In this document: positions 39,301-48,471 of the stretch, piece by piece
Position numbering within the stretch: the stretch's first letter is position 1
How the letters are laid out: each line of letters opens with the position of its first letter
NCBI RefSeq assembly: GCF_001305515.1
Contig: NZ_LJYW01000001.1
Location: 4,297,934-4,361,933 of the forward strand
DNA from: Prosthecodimorpha hirschii
GTDB lineage: Bacteria > Pseudomonadota > Alphaproteobacteria > Rhizobiales > Ancalomicrobiaceae
Length of the DNA: 64,000 nt
Reading direction: 5' to 3'
Notes under the pieces: generated by a model
Seen by the model: the letters and a program-made list of their open reading frames with translations, nothing else
What the model was told of the DNA's origin: nothing
Database searches by the model: none
Position numbers and translations under genes: made by a program

Positions 39301-39597
39301 GTCGAGGATCACGCCGCGCAGGGCGCGCGCGGCACGCCGCGTCGGCACCAGGATGGTCACGTCGGCGAGCGCCAGCGGGTCGGACCCCAGGTCCGGGTCG
39401 GACCTTGCGTCCGGGTCGGACCTTCCGTCCGGGTTGGGCGATCCGGCCGGGTCGAAGCGGAAGTCCGGAACGATCTGGCCGGCGAACAGCGCATCGACCA
39501 GGGTGGCGAGGAAGGGCAGTCCGGGATCGATGGTCAGGACGCGCGGGTGCCGCCGGGCCTCCGGGCCTGCCTCCGCCTCAGGATCGCTGCCTGCCAT
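36316..39597 (-). CDS. addB: Double-strand break repair protein AddB, alphaproteobacterial type
   Basis: The 1093-residue partner of AddA has an inactivated helicase-like N-terminal part (ILVPTRRAARALRGVILDRLGG near residue 80) and a C-terminal RecB nuclease domain (GILDYKTGTVPSAAQVQ around residue 960). Only one Cys is visible (VAEVACGGFE), far from the nuclease, so the four-Cys iron-sulfur cluster known in Bacillus AddB appears to be absent. The gene starts 25 bases after the nucleotidyltransferase gene ends. An N-terminal tract at about residues 45-70 contains repeated Asp-Pro-Asp segments from short direct DNA repeats. Confidence 0.95.
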   Translation of the reverse strand: MAGSDPEAEAGPEARRHPRVLTIDPGLPFLATLVDALFAGQIVPDFRFDPAGSPNPDGRSDPDARSDPDLGSDPLALADVTILVPTRRAARALRGVILDRLGGRAAILPRIAPLGDIDEDAGLIDAEGSAAFARDLEPEVDGLERLLGLTRLVVAWTETLARDLFNPVTDAAPTFPASPAEAAHLARALLTLMDQVETEGADWAKLASIVPEDHAAFWSLTLSFLSIVTEHWPAFLAERGLADPARQRNRAVRREAERLAAAPPKGPVIAAGSTGSIPATAALLATIASLPRGAVVLPGLDRGLDADSWNAIGGPDHGQPAYGHPQYGLKQLLDRGFRIDRSAVEPVGPAVPEALALRARVVAEALKPAGTTETWPGFRATVGGLAPLQAAFAGVGLMEARSEAEQALAIALALREVLETDGRTAALVTPDRTLARRVAAELGRWGLAVDDSAGVPLLETPPAVLARMVAEVACGGFEPVALVGLLQHPLAAFGMERAAARRAARALEIAALRGPRPGAGSEGLAAAFAERRHAYDTRTARDSSPQRRRLGTAGWQAGEDLIDRLAAALGPLERAAAAPGRVPLADLLGLHAAALRAVAADADGSDARLFEGEAGEALATALAGLIEAARADAFTISLRGSDYPAFFEALIGHQPVRRRAAGTGSRIAIWGPLEARLQSVDRLILAGLDEGTWPAVTRADAWLSRPMKRELGLEAPERRIGLAAHDFVEGVTAPEVILSRSARSGGAPTVPSRWLQRLLAVVGPDIAASLRARGAVHLDRARRLDRPAAAPAPAARPEPKPPVEARPNRLSVTEIETLIRDPYAIYARHVLRLQPMEELAEAPDGGDRGSIVHEVLHLFVAGRQAESPSEAQARFMRLADDALEAYAAFPEVLALWRPRLEKIGAWFIAQFERPRAGAIADSLLEQREALDLPVDGTPFTLVGRADRIDRFKDGGLGILDYKTGTVPSAAQVQSLLAPQLPLEAGMVRQGAFGADLAERPIAMLAYVKLSGTGAGGAVTDVTLPIRGGGPPPSADELAAMALDRLRRLVGHYRNPATGYPSRPRIQFQRDTDGPYDHLARVKEWAAGEGGESE

Positions 39598-39621
39598 GCT
39601 GCTCCGCCCGCGGTCGGGCCG

Positions 39622-40374
39622 TCACGCCGCGCTGTGCCGGATGGTCTCCTCCGCCTCGCGGATCGCCTCCGGCGTGCCGACGTGAAGCCAGATGCCGTCC
39701 ATGTGCACGCCGTAGAGCCTGCCCGATTCGAGCGCGCGATCGAAGAACTTGTTGAGCGAGAACCGACCCTGGGCTGTACCGGCGAAGATGCGCGGGTGGA
39801 TGATCGCCGTGCCGGCATAGACGAAGGGGGCGACGCGGCCTTCGATGCGGCGCTCCAGGCGGCCGAGCGGGTCCATGGTGAAGTCGCCCTGGCCGTCGTA
39901 GCCGGATGCGGTGACGGTCGGCGACAGCAGGAGCAGAATGTCCATCGTCGCCTCGTCCCAGAATTCGACCAGCAGTTCGAGATTGTCGGCGTAGCCGTCG
40001 ATCCAGAAGCTGTCCGAATTGAACAGGAAGAACGGGTCCGGCCCGATCATGTCGAGCGCCTTGACGATGCCGCCGCCGGTCTCCAGGAGACCGCTGCGCT
40101 CGTCGGAGATCAGAACCTTCGGCTCAGCCCGCTTGAGGACGTGGAACTCGACCAGATCGGCGAGATAGTGGACGTTGACCACCACGGTCTCGACGCCGGC
40201 ATCGACCAGGCGGTCGAGACCGTGGTCGATCAGCGCCTTGCCGGCGACCTCGATCAGCGGCTTGGGGGTGGTGGCGGTCAGCGGGCGCATGCGCTTGCCG
40301 ATCCCGGCCGCGAGCATCATGGCGCGGGTCGGTCGCTTCGCCTCGGGGCGCTTCACCTGGGTCGGATGGGTCAT
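39622..40374 (-). CDS. murU: N-acetylmuramate alpha-1-phosphate uridylyltransferase (MurU-like)
   Basis: The 250-residue sugar nucleotidyltransferase shows the nucleotide-binding loop MLAAGIGKRMRPLTATTPKPLIEV at about residues 20-43, and the metal-binding FNSDSFW. It matches MurU, which turns MurNAc-1-phosphate into UDP-MurNAc in the anhydro-recycling bypass of peptidoglycan. The preceding gene encodes the kinase AmgK, the other half of that bypass, 27 bases upstream on the same strand. Specificity is inferred from this pairing; other sugar nucleotides remain possible. Confidence 0.88.
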   Translation of the reverse strand: MTHPTQVKRPEAKRPTRAMMLAAGIGKRMRPLTATTPKPLIEVAGKALIDHGLDRLVDAGVETVVVNVHYLADLVEFHVLKRAEPKVLISDERSGLLETGGGIVKALDMIGPDPFFLFNSDSFWIDGYADNLELLVEFWDEATMDILLLLSPTVTASGYDGQGDFTMDPLGRLERRIEGRVAPFVYAGTAIIHPRIFAGTAQGRFSLNKFFDRALESGRLYGVHMDGIWLHVGTPEAIREAEETIRHSAA

Positions 40375-40401
40375 GGTCGGAACAGCTCTGGATGCGATGG
40401 C

Positions 40402-41946
40402 TCACGGCACCCGCAGGCGCGAGGCCACGGGGACGTGCGCGTCATACCAGAGCTTCACGCCGAGCGTCACGCCTTCGCGCAGGGATCGGTCGAGATAGTC
40501 CCAAAGCCGGGGATAATGCCGCATGTAGCCGGGCTTGCCGTCGCGGTTCTTCAGCCGGGCGAAGACGCCGAGGATGCGCGTGTTGCGCTGGACCGACAGG
40601 ATCGCGTAGGCCCGGCGGAAGGCGCTCGCGTCGAAGGCCGGATCGGCGGCGGTGCGCAGCGCCAGATAGTGCGCCAGCAGCCCGGCTTCGAGGTCCGGCG
40701 GGACGGTGACGCGGGCGTCCTGGGCGATCGAGACCAGATCGTAGGCCGGATGGCCCACGATAGTATCCTGGAAGTCGAGAATGCCGATGCGCCGGTGGCC
40801 CTCGCGGTCCGCAAGCCAGAGCAGGTTCGGCGAGTGGTAGTCGCGCAGGCACCAGGTCGTCGGGGCGGCCAGGACCTCGTCGAACAGCGGCGACCAGGCG
40901 GCCAGGAAGCTGTCGCGCTCATCCGGCGTTGCGGACCGTCCGAGGAGATGCGGCAGGCCCCAGTCGAGAAAGACGCCGATCTCGGCGGTCAGGTTGCCGC
41001 GATCATAGGCCGGGATCGCATAGGCGCCGCCGCAGCCGTCGTCGAGGCGCGCCGGCAGGTCCAGGCCGTGCAGCCGCGCCAGCACCTCGACAGCAATCCG
41101 GTAGCGTTCCGGGATCGGCGCCGGCGGATCGCCGGCGACGCAGAAGTCGTTGCCGAGATCCTCCAGGAGCATGAAGCCGCGCTCGGGATCGTGGGCGCGG
41201 ACGGTCGGCACCGAGAAGCCGCGTTCGCCGAGGCCGAGCGCGAAGGCGTGGAACGGCCGCGTATCCTCGGCGAGCTTCGCGGCGGCACGGGCGCCCCGGC
41301 GCGCCTGCCCGGCCGCGTCGTCGGTTTCGGCCGGCTGGTTCATCAGGATGGCGCGGCCGGCCGGGCCGGCCAGCCGCTCATAGGCCCGCGCCGAGGCGTC
41401 GCCCTGCAGGTAGCGCCGGGTGGCATCGCCCCACCCGGCCGCAGCCATGAAGGCGCGGATGGCGAAGGTCCGCTCGATCCGGTCGCGCCAGACCTCTTCC
41501 GGGCCGGACAGGGTGGCGACGCGCGCATCCGGCGTCCGACCGTCGCTGAGCGCCAGCGTCAGCCGGTCCATCGGCAGTTCGCCCTCCGCCCGCTCGGGCC
41601 ATTCGACCAGGGCGGCGCCGTCGGCCAGCGCTTCGTCGAGGCCGAGCTCGGCCATCTCGTCGGCGCCGCCGAGCCGGTAGAGGTCGAAATGGGCGAGCGC
41701 GAAGCGCGGCAGGGTGTAGCTCTGCACCAGCGTGAAGGTCGGGCTCGGCACTTCGAGCGCGGCGTCGCCGGCCAGCGTCCGGATCAGGGCGCGCGCCAGG
41801 GTGGTCTTGCCGGCGCCGAGATCGCCGTCGAGCGCGATCACGTCGCCGCGCCGGAGGATCGCGGCGATGTCCTCGGCCAGACGCACCGTCGCGGCTTCGT
41901 CGGCCAGGTCGATGCTGAGGCGCCAGGGCGCCGCCGGCTGGTTCAT
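40402..41946 (-). CDS. Fusion of TsaE ATPase and AmgK sugar kinase
   Basis: The 514-residue protein joins two domains. Residues 1 to about 155 are TsaE, the P-loop subunit for N6-threonylcarbamoyladenosine in tRNA (Walker A GDLGAGKTT at 41-49, PSPTFTLVQ, and HFDLYRL). From about 165 on is an aminoglycoside-phosphotransferase-like kinase with CLRDYHSPNLLW and ILDFQD (the Mg-binding Asp), matching AmgK, which phosphorylates MurNAc/GlcNAc. The same fusion is known in related bacteria. It starts four bases before divL ends and precedes murU, so cell-wall recycling and a tRNA-modification subunit share one transcript. Confidence 0.92.
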   Translation of the reverse strand: MNQPAAPWRLSIDLADEAATVRLAEDIAAILRRGDVIALDGDLGAGKTTLARALIRTLAGDAALEVPSPTFTLVQSYTLPRFALAHFDLYRLGGADEMAELGLDEALADGAALVEWPERAEGELPMDRLTLALSDGRTPDARVATLSGPEEVWRDRIERTFAIRAFMAAAGWGDATRRYLQGDASARAYERLAGPAGRAILMNQPAETDDAAGQARRGARAAAKLAEDTRPFHAFALGLGERGFSVPTVRAHDPERGFMLLEDLGNDFCVAGDPPAPIPERYRIAVEVLARLHGLDLPARLDDGCGGAYAIPAYDRGNLTAEIGVFLDWGLPHLLGRSATPDERDSFLAAWSPLFDEVLAAPTTWCLRDYHSPNLLWLADREGHRRIGILDFQDTIVGHPAYDLVSIAQDARVTVPPDLEAGLLAHYLALRTAADPAFDASAFRRAYAILSVQRNTRILGVFARLKNRDGKPGYMRHYPRLWDYLDRSLREGVTLGVKLWYDAHVPVASRLRVP

Positions 41947-41950
41947 CGGC

Positions 41951-44539
41951 TCATTCCGCCGCGGTGTGCGTGACGACCGGATCGTCGAGATGGCGCGCGC
42001 CGGGAAACCGGCAGGTCACCGCGGTTCCGTGCCCTTCGGCCGAGTGGATCGCGATCGAGCCGCCGTGCAGCTCGACGAAGCTCTTCACGATCGACAGGCC
42101 GAGACCCGCCCCGCCGCGGTTCGGGCCCTGGCGGCGGGCATGGAAGCGGTCGAACACGGTGCGCAGCTGGTCGGCCGGGATGCCGATGCCGTCATCCTCG
42201 ACGCTCAGCACCAGGTCGTCGCCGTCGCGCACCGCGCTGACGCGGACCTCGCCGCCTTCGGGCGAGAAGCGGATGGCATTGGAGAGCAGGTTGAACAGGA
42301 TCTGCCGGACGCGCTTCTGGTCGGCGACGAAGGAGCCGACATCCGGGGCGATGCGGGTGGCGAGCCGGATCGCGGCGGCATCCAGCCGGTCGCGCACGCC
42401 CTCGACGGCGCCCGAGACGGCCGCCGCGACGTCGGTCTCGACCAGATCGAGCTTCATGATGCCGGCATCGATGGTCGCCAGATCCAGGATGTCGTCCACG
42501 ATGATCATCAAGGCCTGGCTCGATGTCATGATGTGGCCGGCATAGTCGCGCTGCTTGTCGTTGAGCGGGCCGGTCTTGTTGTCGGCGAGCAGATGGGCGA
42601 AGCCGATGATGTTGGTCAGCGGCGAGCGCAGTTCGTAGGAGACCAGTCCGACGAAGTCGGTCTTGATCCGATCGGCCTCCTCGAGCGCCTCGTTCTTCTC
42701 CATCAGGGCGCGTTCGACGTTGACCGAGTCGGTGACGTTGGTGAAGGTCACCATGGTGGCGCCGTCCGGCAGCGGCACGGCGGCATATTCGAGCGTCAGG
42801 CCGTCGCGCCGGTCCATGCGCCCGACCAGGCGGGTCCGGTTGTCGGCGAGGCCGGTGACGGCGAGCTTCACCTCGAGCCAGCTTTGTGCGTGGTCGTGCA
42901 GGCGCGAGCAGTCGCCGATCACCTCGGAAATGTGCGGGCGGGCGGCGAGGCGGTTCTCGTCCAGCGCCCAGAACTGCACGAAGGGCGGGTTCCACAGGCG
43001 CAGCCGGCCATCGGAGCCGAACACCGCCACGGCCTCGTTCAGGTGGTCGAGCGTCTCGCCCTGGACGCGAACCAGCGCGTTGTGGCGCTTCTCCAGTTCG
43101 AGCCGTTCGGTGACATTCTCGTAGACATAGGTGACGCCGCCCTGCGGATGCGGATTGGCGATCACGCGCAGCGTCTGCCCGTCGGGCAGGTGCCACCAGT
43201 GCTCGCGCGCCTCCAGCGACTGGTAGGCGGCCAGCATCTCCTTCTTCCAGAGACGGAAATCGGCCTGCTCGGGCAGTTTGCGCGCGGCGCGCAGCTGATC
43301 GAGGATGCGGCTGTCCTCGGGGCGTCCGTCCAGGAAGGCGGTGTCGAGGTTCCACAGGCCGCGATAGGCGGCATTGTAGAATTCGAGCCGCTTGTCGGCG
43401 CCGAAGATGGCGACCGCGGTGGCCAGCTGATCGAGCGTGCGGGCGTGAAAGTCGATGGTCCGGCGCAATTCCGCTTGGATGCGTTCCAGGTCGGAGATGT
43501 CGGTGGCGATGCCGGCCGAGCCGTCGCGTCCGGCCACGTCGACCACGTCGAACACCCGGCGCTGGCCGGCGGCCACCAGCGGCAGGCGCGCATGGACGGT
43601 CGGCGCCTGTACCCGCAGGCGCGCCACCGCGTCGGTCGCGGCCCGGTCGAGCAGTTCCAGGCCGCGCACGGCGGCGGCATCGGGGTCGGATGCTTCCACC
43701 GCCTGCGCATAGGCCGGATTGACCCAGGTGATCTTGCCGCTGGCGTCGCGCAGCCAGACCGGCATCGGCGCGGCGTCCAGCATGGCGCGGATCGTCTGCA
43801 CCTCGCCGACCAGATGCTGGTGGCGCTCCTTCAGATCCGCAAAGGCGATGCGCTCGGCGGAGAGATCGCGGAAGCGGACGAAGGGCCGGCCGCCGCCGAT
43901 GCGTCCGATCGCCTCGATATAGGTGTGCGACGTCGTCGCCAGTTCGATCGCGAAGGGCGTGCCGCGCTCGCGCAGGGCGGCGATGCGGTGGTCGAGATCG
44001 GCGGCGCTTTCGCGCGACAGCCAGGACCCGAAGGCCAGGAAGCTGCCGCGTGCCTTCGGCGCGCCCGCGGCCGGGTCGAGAGAGCCGACGATGACCGGCG
44101 GTTCCTCCGGTCCCGACCAGACCACGACCAGCTGGTCCCCGGCATCAAGCAGGCCCTCGGCGCGATCGGCGAGGGCGCGGATGTCGCGGTTCTCGGCCTT
44201 CAGCCGGTCGATCTCGCGCTCCTGCCGCGTCCGCACCCGCATCATGCCGACGGCGCTGGCGACCGCGACGGTCAGGACGCCGGTCAAGAGCGCGGTCAGC
44301 ATGATCTCGTGGGAGTAGAGGCTGCCGACGGTGACGGCGGTGTCCTCGGCGGCGGCGGCGAAGGCCGGCAGCGCCAGGGTCGGCAGGGCGGCCAGTCCGG
44401 CGGCGCAGTGCCGGGCGAAATCGTGAGCGAACGGCGGGCGGACGGTCGGGACGACAAGCCGGGCATGCGCGGTCTGGCCGAAAACGGCGTCGAATTTCGG
44501 GAACCTTGCCCGAATCCGTGCTCGCCTCCGCGGTGCCAT
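41951..44539 (-). CDS. divL: DivL-type PAS pseudokinase cell-cycle regulator
   Basis: The 862-residue protein has a membrane helix near residues 80-100, several PAS domains (about 250-600) and a kinase core. The H-box reads VSYELRSPLTNIIGF, with Tyr635 in the place of the phosphoacceptor His, the hallmark of DivL. The ATP-binding motifs are intact: QILFNLLSNAIRF, VEDDGIGIP and GGAGLGLSIVKSF. DivL in Caulobacter controls CckA and so CtrA. I start it at the ATG at 44539 with GGAAAGGA upstream; the frame continues to 44593. It heads the block tsaE-amgK, murU, addB, addA. Confidence 0.92.
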   Translation of the reverse strand: MAPRRRARIRARFPKFDAVFGQTAHARLVVPTVRPPFAHDFARHCAAGLAALPTLALPAFAAAAEDTAVTVGSLYSHEIMLTALLTGVLTVAVASAVGMMRVRTRQEREIDRLKAENRDIRALADRAEGLLDAGDQLVVVWSGPEEPPVIVGSLDPAAGAPKARGSFLAFGSWLSRESAADLDHRIAALRERGTPFAIELATTSHTYIEAIGRIGGGRPFVRFRDLSAERIAFADLKERHQHLVGEVQTIRAMLDAAPMPVWLRDASGKITWVNPAYAQAVEASDPDAAAVRGLELLDRAATDAVARLRVQAPTVHARLPLVAAGQRRVFDVVDVAGRDGSAGIATDISDLERIQAELRRTIDFHARTLDQLATAVAIFGADKRLEFYNAAYRGLWNLDTAFLDGRPEDSRILDQLRAARKLPEQADFRLWKKEMLAAYQSLEAREHWWHLPDGQTLRVIANPHPQGGVTYVYENVTERLELEKRHNALVRVQGETLDHLNEAVAVFGSDGRLRLWNPPFVQFWALDENRLAARPHISEVIGDCSRLHDHAQSWLEVKLAVTGLADNRTRLVGRMDRRDGLTLEYAAVPLPDGATMVTFTNVTDSVNVERALMEKNEALEEADRIKTDFVGLVSYELRSPLTNIIGFAHLLADNKTGPLNDKQRDYAGHIMTSSQALMIIVDDILDLATIDAGIMKLDLVETDVAAAVSGAVEGVRDRLDAAAIRLATRIAPDVGSFVADQKRVRQILFNLLSNAIRFSPEGGEVRVSAVRDGDDLVLSVEDDGIGIPADQLRTVFDRFHARRQGPNRGGAGLGLSIVKSFVELHGGSIAIHSAEGHGTAVTCRFPGARHLDDPVVTHTAAE

Positions 44540-44675
44540 GCCGAGGGTCCTTTCCCTGCCTGAGACGTGAAATGGAACGCGATTCCGAGGCACCGCGGCC
44601 GTTCAACGGCCTTCGTCCTGTCGAATCGCTCCGACGATAACCCGTCGCCGGACGGCTGGGGAGAGTCCGATCGGT

Positions 44676-44711
44676 AAAAATTGAAAGACCGCACCGTATT
44701 CCGGTGCGGTC
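44676..44711 (-). terminator. Rho-independent terminator after ahcY
   Basis: On the minus strand GACCGCACCG and CGGTGCGGTC pair around a five-base loop (44687-44711), followed by TTTCAATTTTT. It lies 29 bases after the ahcY stop and ahead of divL, separating the two transcripts. Confidence 0.9.
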
Positions 44712-44740
44712 TCAAGATATTGATTAAAGCCGGAGGCGGC

Positions 44741-46141
<1,401 letters not shown>

Positions 46142-46152
46142 GGAGCACTCCG

Positions 46153-46209
46153 GGCCGCGGCCTTCCGCGGCCGACATACGGGATCCCGCAGGCGCCCGCT
46201 GCTGCGGGA
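46153..46209 (-). promoter_or_regulatory. Structured ahcY leader with two hairpins
   Basis: Two perfect hairpins lie in the predicted leader. 46184-46209 has 8-bp arms TCCCGCAG / CTGCGGGA around a 10-base loop. 46153-46172 has 8-bp arms GGCCGCGG / CCGCGGCC around four bases and ends 5 bases before the GGAG ribosome site. They could control translation or stabilise the RNA. I do not recognise a named riboswitch. Confidence 0.45.
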
Positions 46210-46228
46210 CGTCTGTCGTCGAGCGGGC

Positions 46229-46256
46229 TTATAGCCGAGCCGGTGAAATCCGGCAA
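46229..46256 (-). promoter_or_regulatory. ahcY: Predicted ahcY promoter
   Basis: On the minus strand TTGCCG at 46256-46251 (-35) is followed after 16 bases by CTATAA at 46234-46229 (-10), a reasonable alphaproteobacterial housekeeping promoter. It gives a leader of about 80 bases. The palindrome at 46261-46282 ends four bases upstream of the -35. Confidence 0.5.
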
Positions 46257-46260
46257 CAAG

Positions 46261-46282
46261 GATATAAAGATTTCTTTATATC
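46261..46282. promoter_or_regulatory. 22-bp palindromic operator upstream of ahcY
   Basis: GATATAAAGA and TCTTTATATC form perfect 10-bp arms around TT, standing out as AT-rich in GC-rich DNA. Position next to the ahcY promoter suggests an S-adenosylhomocysteine-responsive ArsR-type repressor such as SahR, known to control ahcY in several proteobacteria; that link is inference. It could also act on the divergent YbjQ gene. Confidence 0.65.
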
Positions 46283-46377
46283 CCTCGGCGAACGTGGTTT
46301 CCGATCTTTGCCGGGCATGGAACGGTCCTGAAACATGCGGGCGCTAGAGTGGCGATCCGTTCCCGACGGAGGGTTCC

Positions 46378-46710
46378 ATGATCCGCAGCGACTTCATCAC
46401 CACCGGCTTCGGCTTCCAGCGCTACCGCGTCGTGCGCGAGATCGGCATCGCCCACGGCATCGTGGTGCGCTCGCGCTCGATCGTCGGCAATTTCCTCGGT
46501 TCGCTGCAGACCATCTTCGGCGGCAACATCTCGATCTATACCGAGCTGTGCGAGGAGGCCCGCAAGCAGGCCTTCGAGAAGATGATGAAGGATGCCTCGG
46601 GCCTCGGCGCCAACGCGATCATCGGCTTCCGGTTCGAATCGACCGATATCGGCCAGGGCCTGACCGAAGTGCTGGCCTATGGAACGGCCGTCGAAGTCAC
46701 CCCGATGTGA
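46378..46710 (+). CDS. YbjQ family protein
   Basis: The 110-residue protein matches YbjQ (DUF74/heavy-metal-binding-domain annotation): it opens [29 protein letters not shown], then [33 protein letters not shown] near the middle. These residues form a homo-oligomeric beta-barrel in solved relatives. No function is established. A strong GGAGGG lies upstream. It is divergent from ahcY. Confidence 0.9.
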   Translation: MIRSDFITTGFGFQRYRVVREIGIAHGIVVRSRSIVGNFLGSLQTIFGGNISIYTELCEEARKQAFEKMMKDASGLGANAIIGFRFESTDIGQGLTEVLAYGTAVEVTPM

Positions 46711-46813
46711 GCCGATCCGCCGCGCGGACCGGCATTGCCGTCAGGTTACCGACAGCCTTGCCGCAGCCGCAATCTGCCGGCATCGCGACGTAAGGGAACT
46801 GACGGAGGGGACC

Positions 46814-47392
46814 ATGACGGACGCGGCGGCGCACCGGCCGGAAAGCCAGGAATCGCGGGATCATTTCAACAACATGATCGCCATCGCGGTGGCGCTCATC
46901 TCGGCCTTCATGGCGGTTTCGAAGGTCAAGGACGACAACATCGTCCAGGCCATGCAGAAAGCCCAGAGCGAGGTCCTCGACAACTGGAACGTCTATCAGG
47001 CGCGTCAGCAGCGCCGTGTGCTCGGCGAATACATGCTGTCGCAGACCAAGGCGGTGACGCCGGAGCCCTATCCCGAGCGGGTCGCCAAGGCGCTGGCCGA
47101 ATGGCAGAAGGCGGTCGACGATTCCAAGACGCGCGCCGACCAGGCCGCCGCCAAGGCCAAGGCCGCGCAGGAAGCCTACGATTCGCTGAACGACCGCGAC
47201 GACCTGTTCGACCTGTCCGACGCCATGCTGTCGGTCTCGCTGGCGCTGTTCGCCATCACGGCGCTGATCCGCATCCGCTGGCTGTTCGGCCTCGCCACCG
47301 GGCTCGGCCTGCTCGGCATGTTCTTCGGCTCCGCCGGTTTCGGCGGCTGGACGCAGTTCCATCCCAACTGGCTGGTCGCCCTGCTCAGCTGA
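46814..47392 (+). CDS. DUF4337 family membrane protein
   Basis: The 192-residue protein has one helix near the N-terminus (NNMIAIAVALISAFMAVSKV), a central helical region with many Lys and Ala (residues 90-130, a likely coiled coil) and two closely spaced C-terminal helices (MLSVSLALFAITALI, WLFGLATGLGLLGMFFGSAGF). This is the DUF4337 layout; no role is known. The ATG at 46814 follows GGAGGGGACC. The stop overlaps the convergent oxyR stop by a few bases. Confidence 0.8.
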   Translation: MTDAAAHRPESQESRDHFNNMIAIAVALISAFMAVSKVKDDNIVQAMQKAQSEVLDNWNVYQARQQRRVLGEYMLSQTKAVTPEPYPERVAKALAEWQKAVDDSKTRADQAAAKAKAAQEAYDSLNDRDDLFDLSDAMLSVSLALFAITALIRIRWLFGLATGLGLLGMFFGSAGFGGWTQFHPNWLVALLS

Positions 47393-48296
47393 CCGGTGAC
47401 GCCGTCCCGGCCTCGTGCGCCTCCGTCAGCAGGGCGCCGAGGGCCTCGTAGTCCCTTCGGCGCGGCGAGGTGCGGCGCCAGACGAGGCCGATGGTGCGGC
47501 TCGGTTCCGGCGCCGCGAAGCGGGTGACGGCGACGCGCGGATTGTTGCGCGTTTCCGCGGCGACCGACATGTCGGGCAGCAGCGTCACCCCGTAGCCGTT
47601 GGCGACCAGCTGCAGCACGGTGGCGAGACTGGTCGCGCCCAGCTGGGCGCGCAGATCCGGGCGGGTCGCGCCGCACAGCGCCAGGGCCTGATCGCGCAGG
47701 CAATGGCCCTCCTCGAGCAGCAGCACGCGCTCGGTTTCCAGGATGCCGTGGATGGCGGGCGGCGCGCCCGGCCGGCGGTCGGCGGCGCTGGCCAGCACGA
47801 AGGGATCGTCGAAGAGCGGCCGCTCCTCCAGATCGTTGCGCCCCGACGGCAGCGCGATCAGCACCGCATCGAGCCGCCCGTCGACGAGATCGTCGACGAT
47901 CAGGCGCGTCTGGCTTTCGCGCAGTTCCAGCCGCAGCGCGGGATGGCGCGCCTGCAGCAGCGGCAGGACGGCGGGCAGCAGATAGGGGGCGATCGACGGG
48001 ATCACGCCGAGCCGCAGCGGGCCGGTCAGCGGTGCGCCCGCCTGCCGGGCGACGCCGACCAGGTCGTCGACCGCGGTCAGGATGGAGCGGGCGCGCCCGA
48101 CCACTTCGACGCCGGCCGGCGTCAGGCCGATGCTGCCGCGCGTCCGCTCGACCAGCCCGACGCCGAGCCGGGCCTCCAGTTCCTGGATCTGTTGCGAAAG
48201 CCCGGGCTGGGAGACCGCGCACTCGTCCGCGGCGTGGCCGAAATGGCGGTGCCGGGCGAGCGCTTCGAGATAGCGGAGCTGACGCAGCGAAATCAC
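47385..48296 (-). CDS. oxyR: Hydrogen peroxide-sensing LysR regulator OxyR
   Basis: The 303-residue protein has a LysR winged-helix N-terminus ([24 protein letters not shown]) and the OxyR substrate-binding domain. The two peroxide-sensing cysteines fall at Cys199 ([14 protein letters not shown]) and Cys208, the same numbers as in Escherichia coli OxyR. They form a disulfide on peroxide contact and switch the regulator on. It starts at a GTG, with GGAGA about 9 bases upstream. It is divergent from the catalase gene and very probably its activator. Confidence 0.95.
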   Translation of the reverse strand: MISLRQLRYLEALARHRHFGHAADECAVSQPGLSQQIQELEARLGVGLVERTRGSIGLTPAGVEVVGRARSILTAVDDLVGVARQAGAPLTGPLRLGVIPSIAPYLLPAVLPLLQARHPALRLELRESQTRLIVDDLVDGRLDAVLIALPSGRNDLEERPLFDDPFVLASAADRRPGAPPAIHGILETERVLLLEEGHCLRDQALALCGATRPDLRAQLGATSLATVLQLVANGYGVTLLPDMSVAAETRNNPRVAVTRFAAPEPSRTIGLVWRRTSPRRRDYEALGALLTEAHEAGTASPVS

Positions 48297-48370
48297 GAAG
48301 GATGGTTCTCCTGAGGCGGCCGGCCACCCACTGCCGATCCCTGGGGCACGGGCCGGGGGTTTGGGCCTAT

Positions 48371-48385
48371 ATAATTTGAAATTAT
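48371..48385. promoter_or_regulatory. 15-bp palindrome between oxyR and the catalase gene
   Basis: ATAATTTGAAATTAT is a perfect inverted repeat with a one-base centre, in the 175-base divergent region. It has the T-rich to A-rich layout of LysR-type sites and is the natural candidate for OxyR binding. It lies about 87 bases before the catalase GTG. Confidence 0.6.
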
Positions 48386-48471
48386 CGCGGGGGCCATATC
48401 TTTCGATTGGACGTTATCGCCACCATACAGGAGGGTGCGCGGCGACCCATCGACCCGAACGGAGACTGCCC

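Noticed and set aside
37423-41973. 1516-residue plus-strand frame opposite addB, murU and tsaE-amgK
   Set aside because: Antisense shadow, Gly/Arg/Gln-rich, without domains; the minus-strand genes are well supported.
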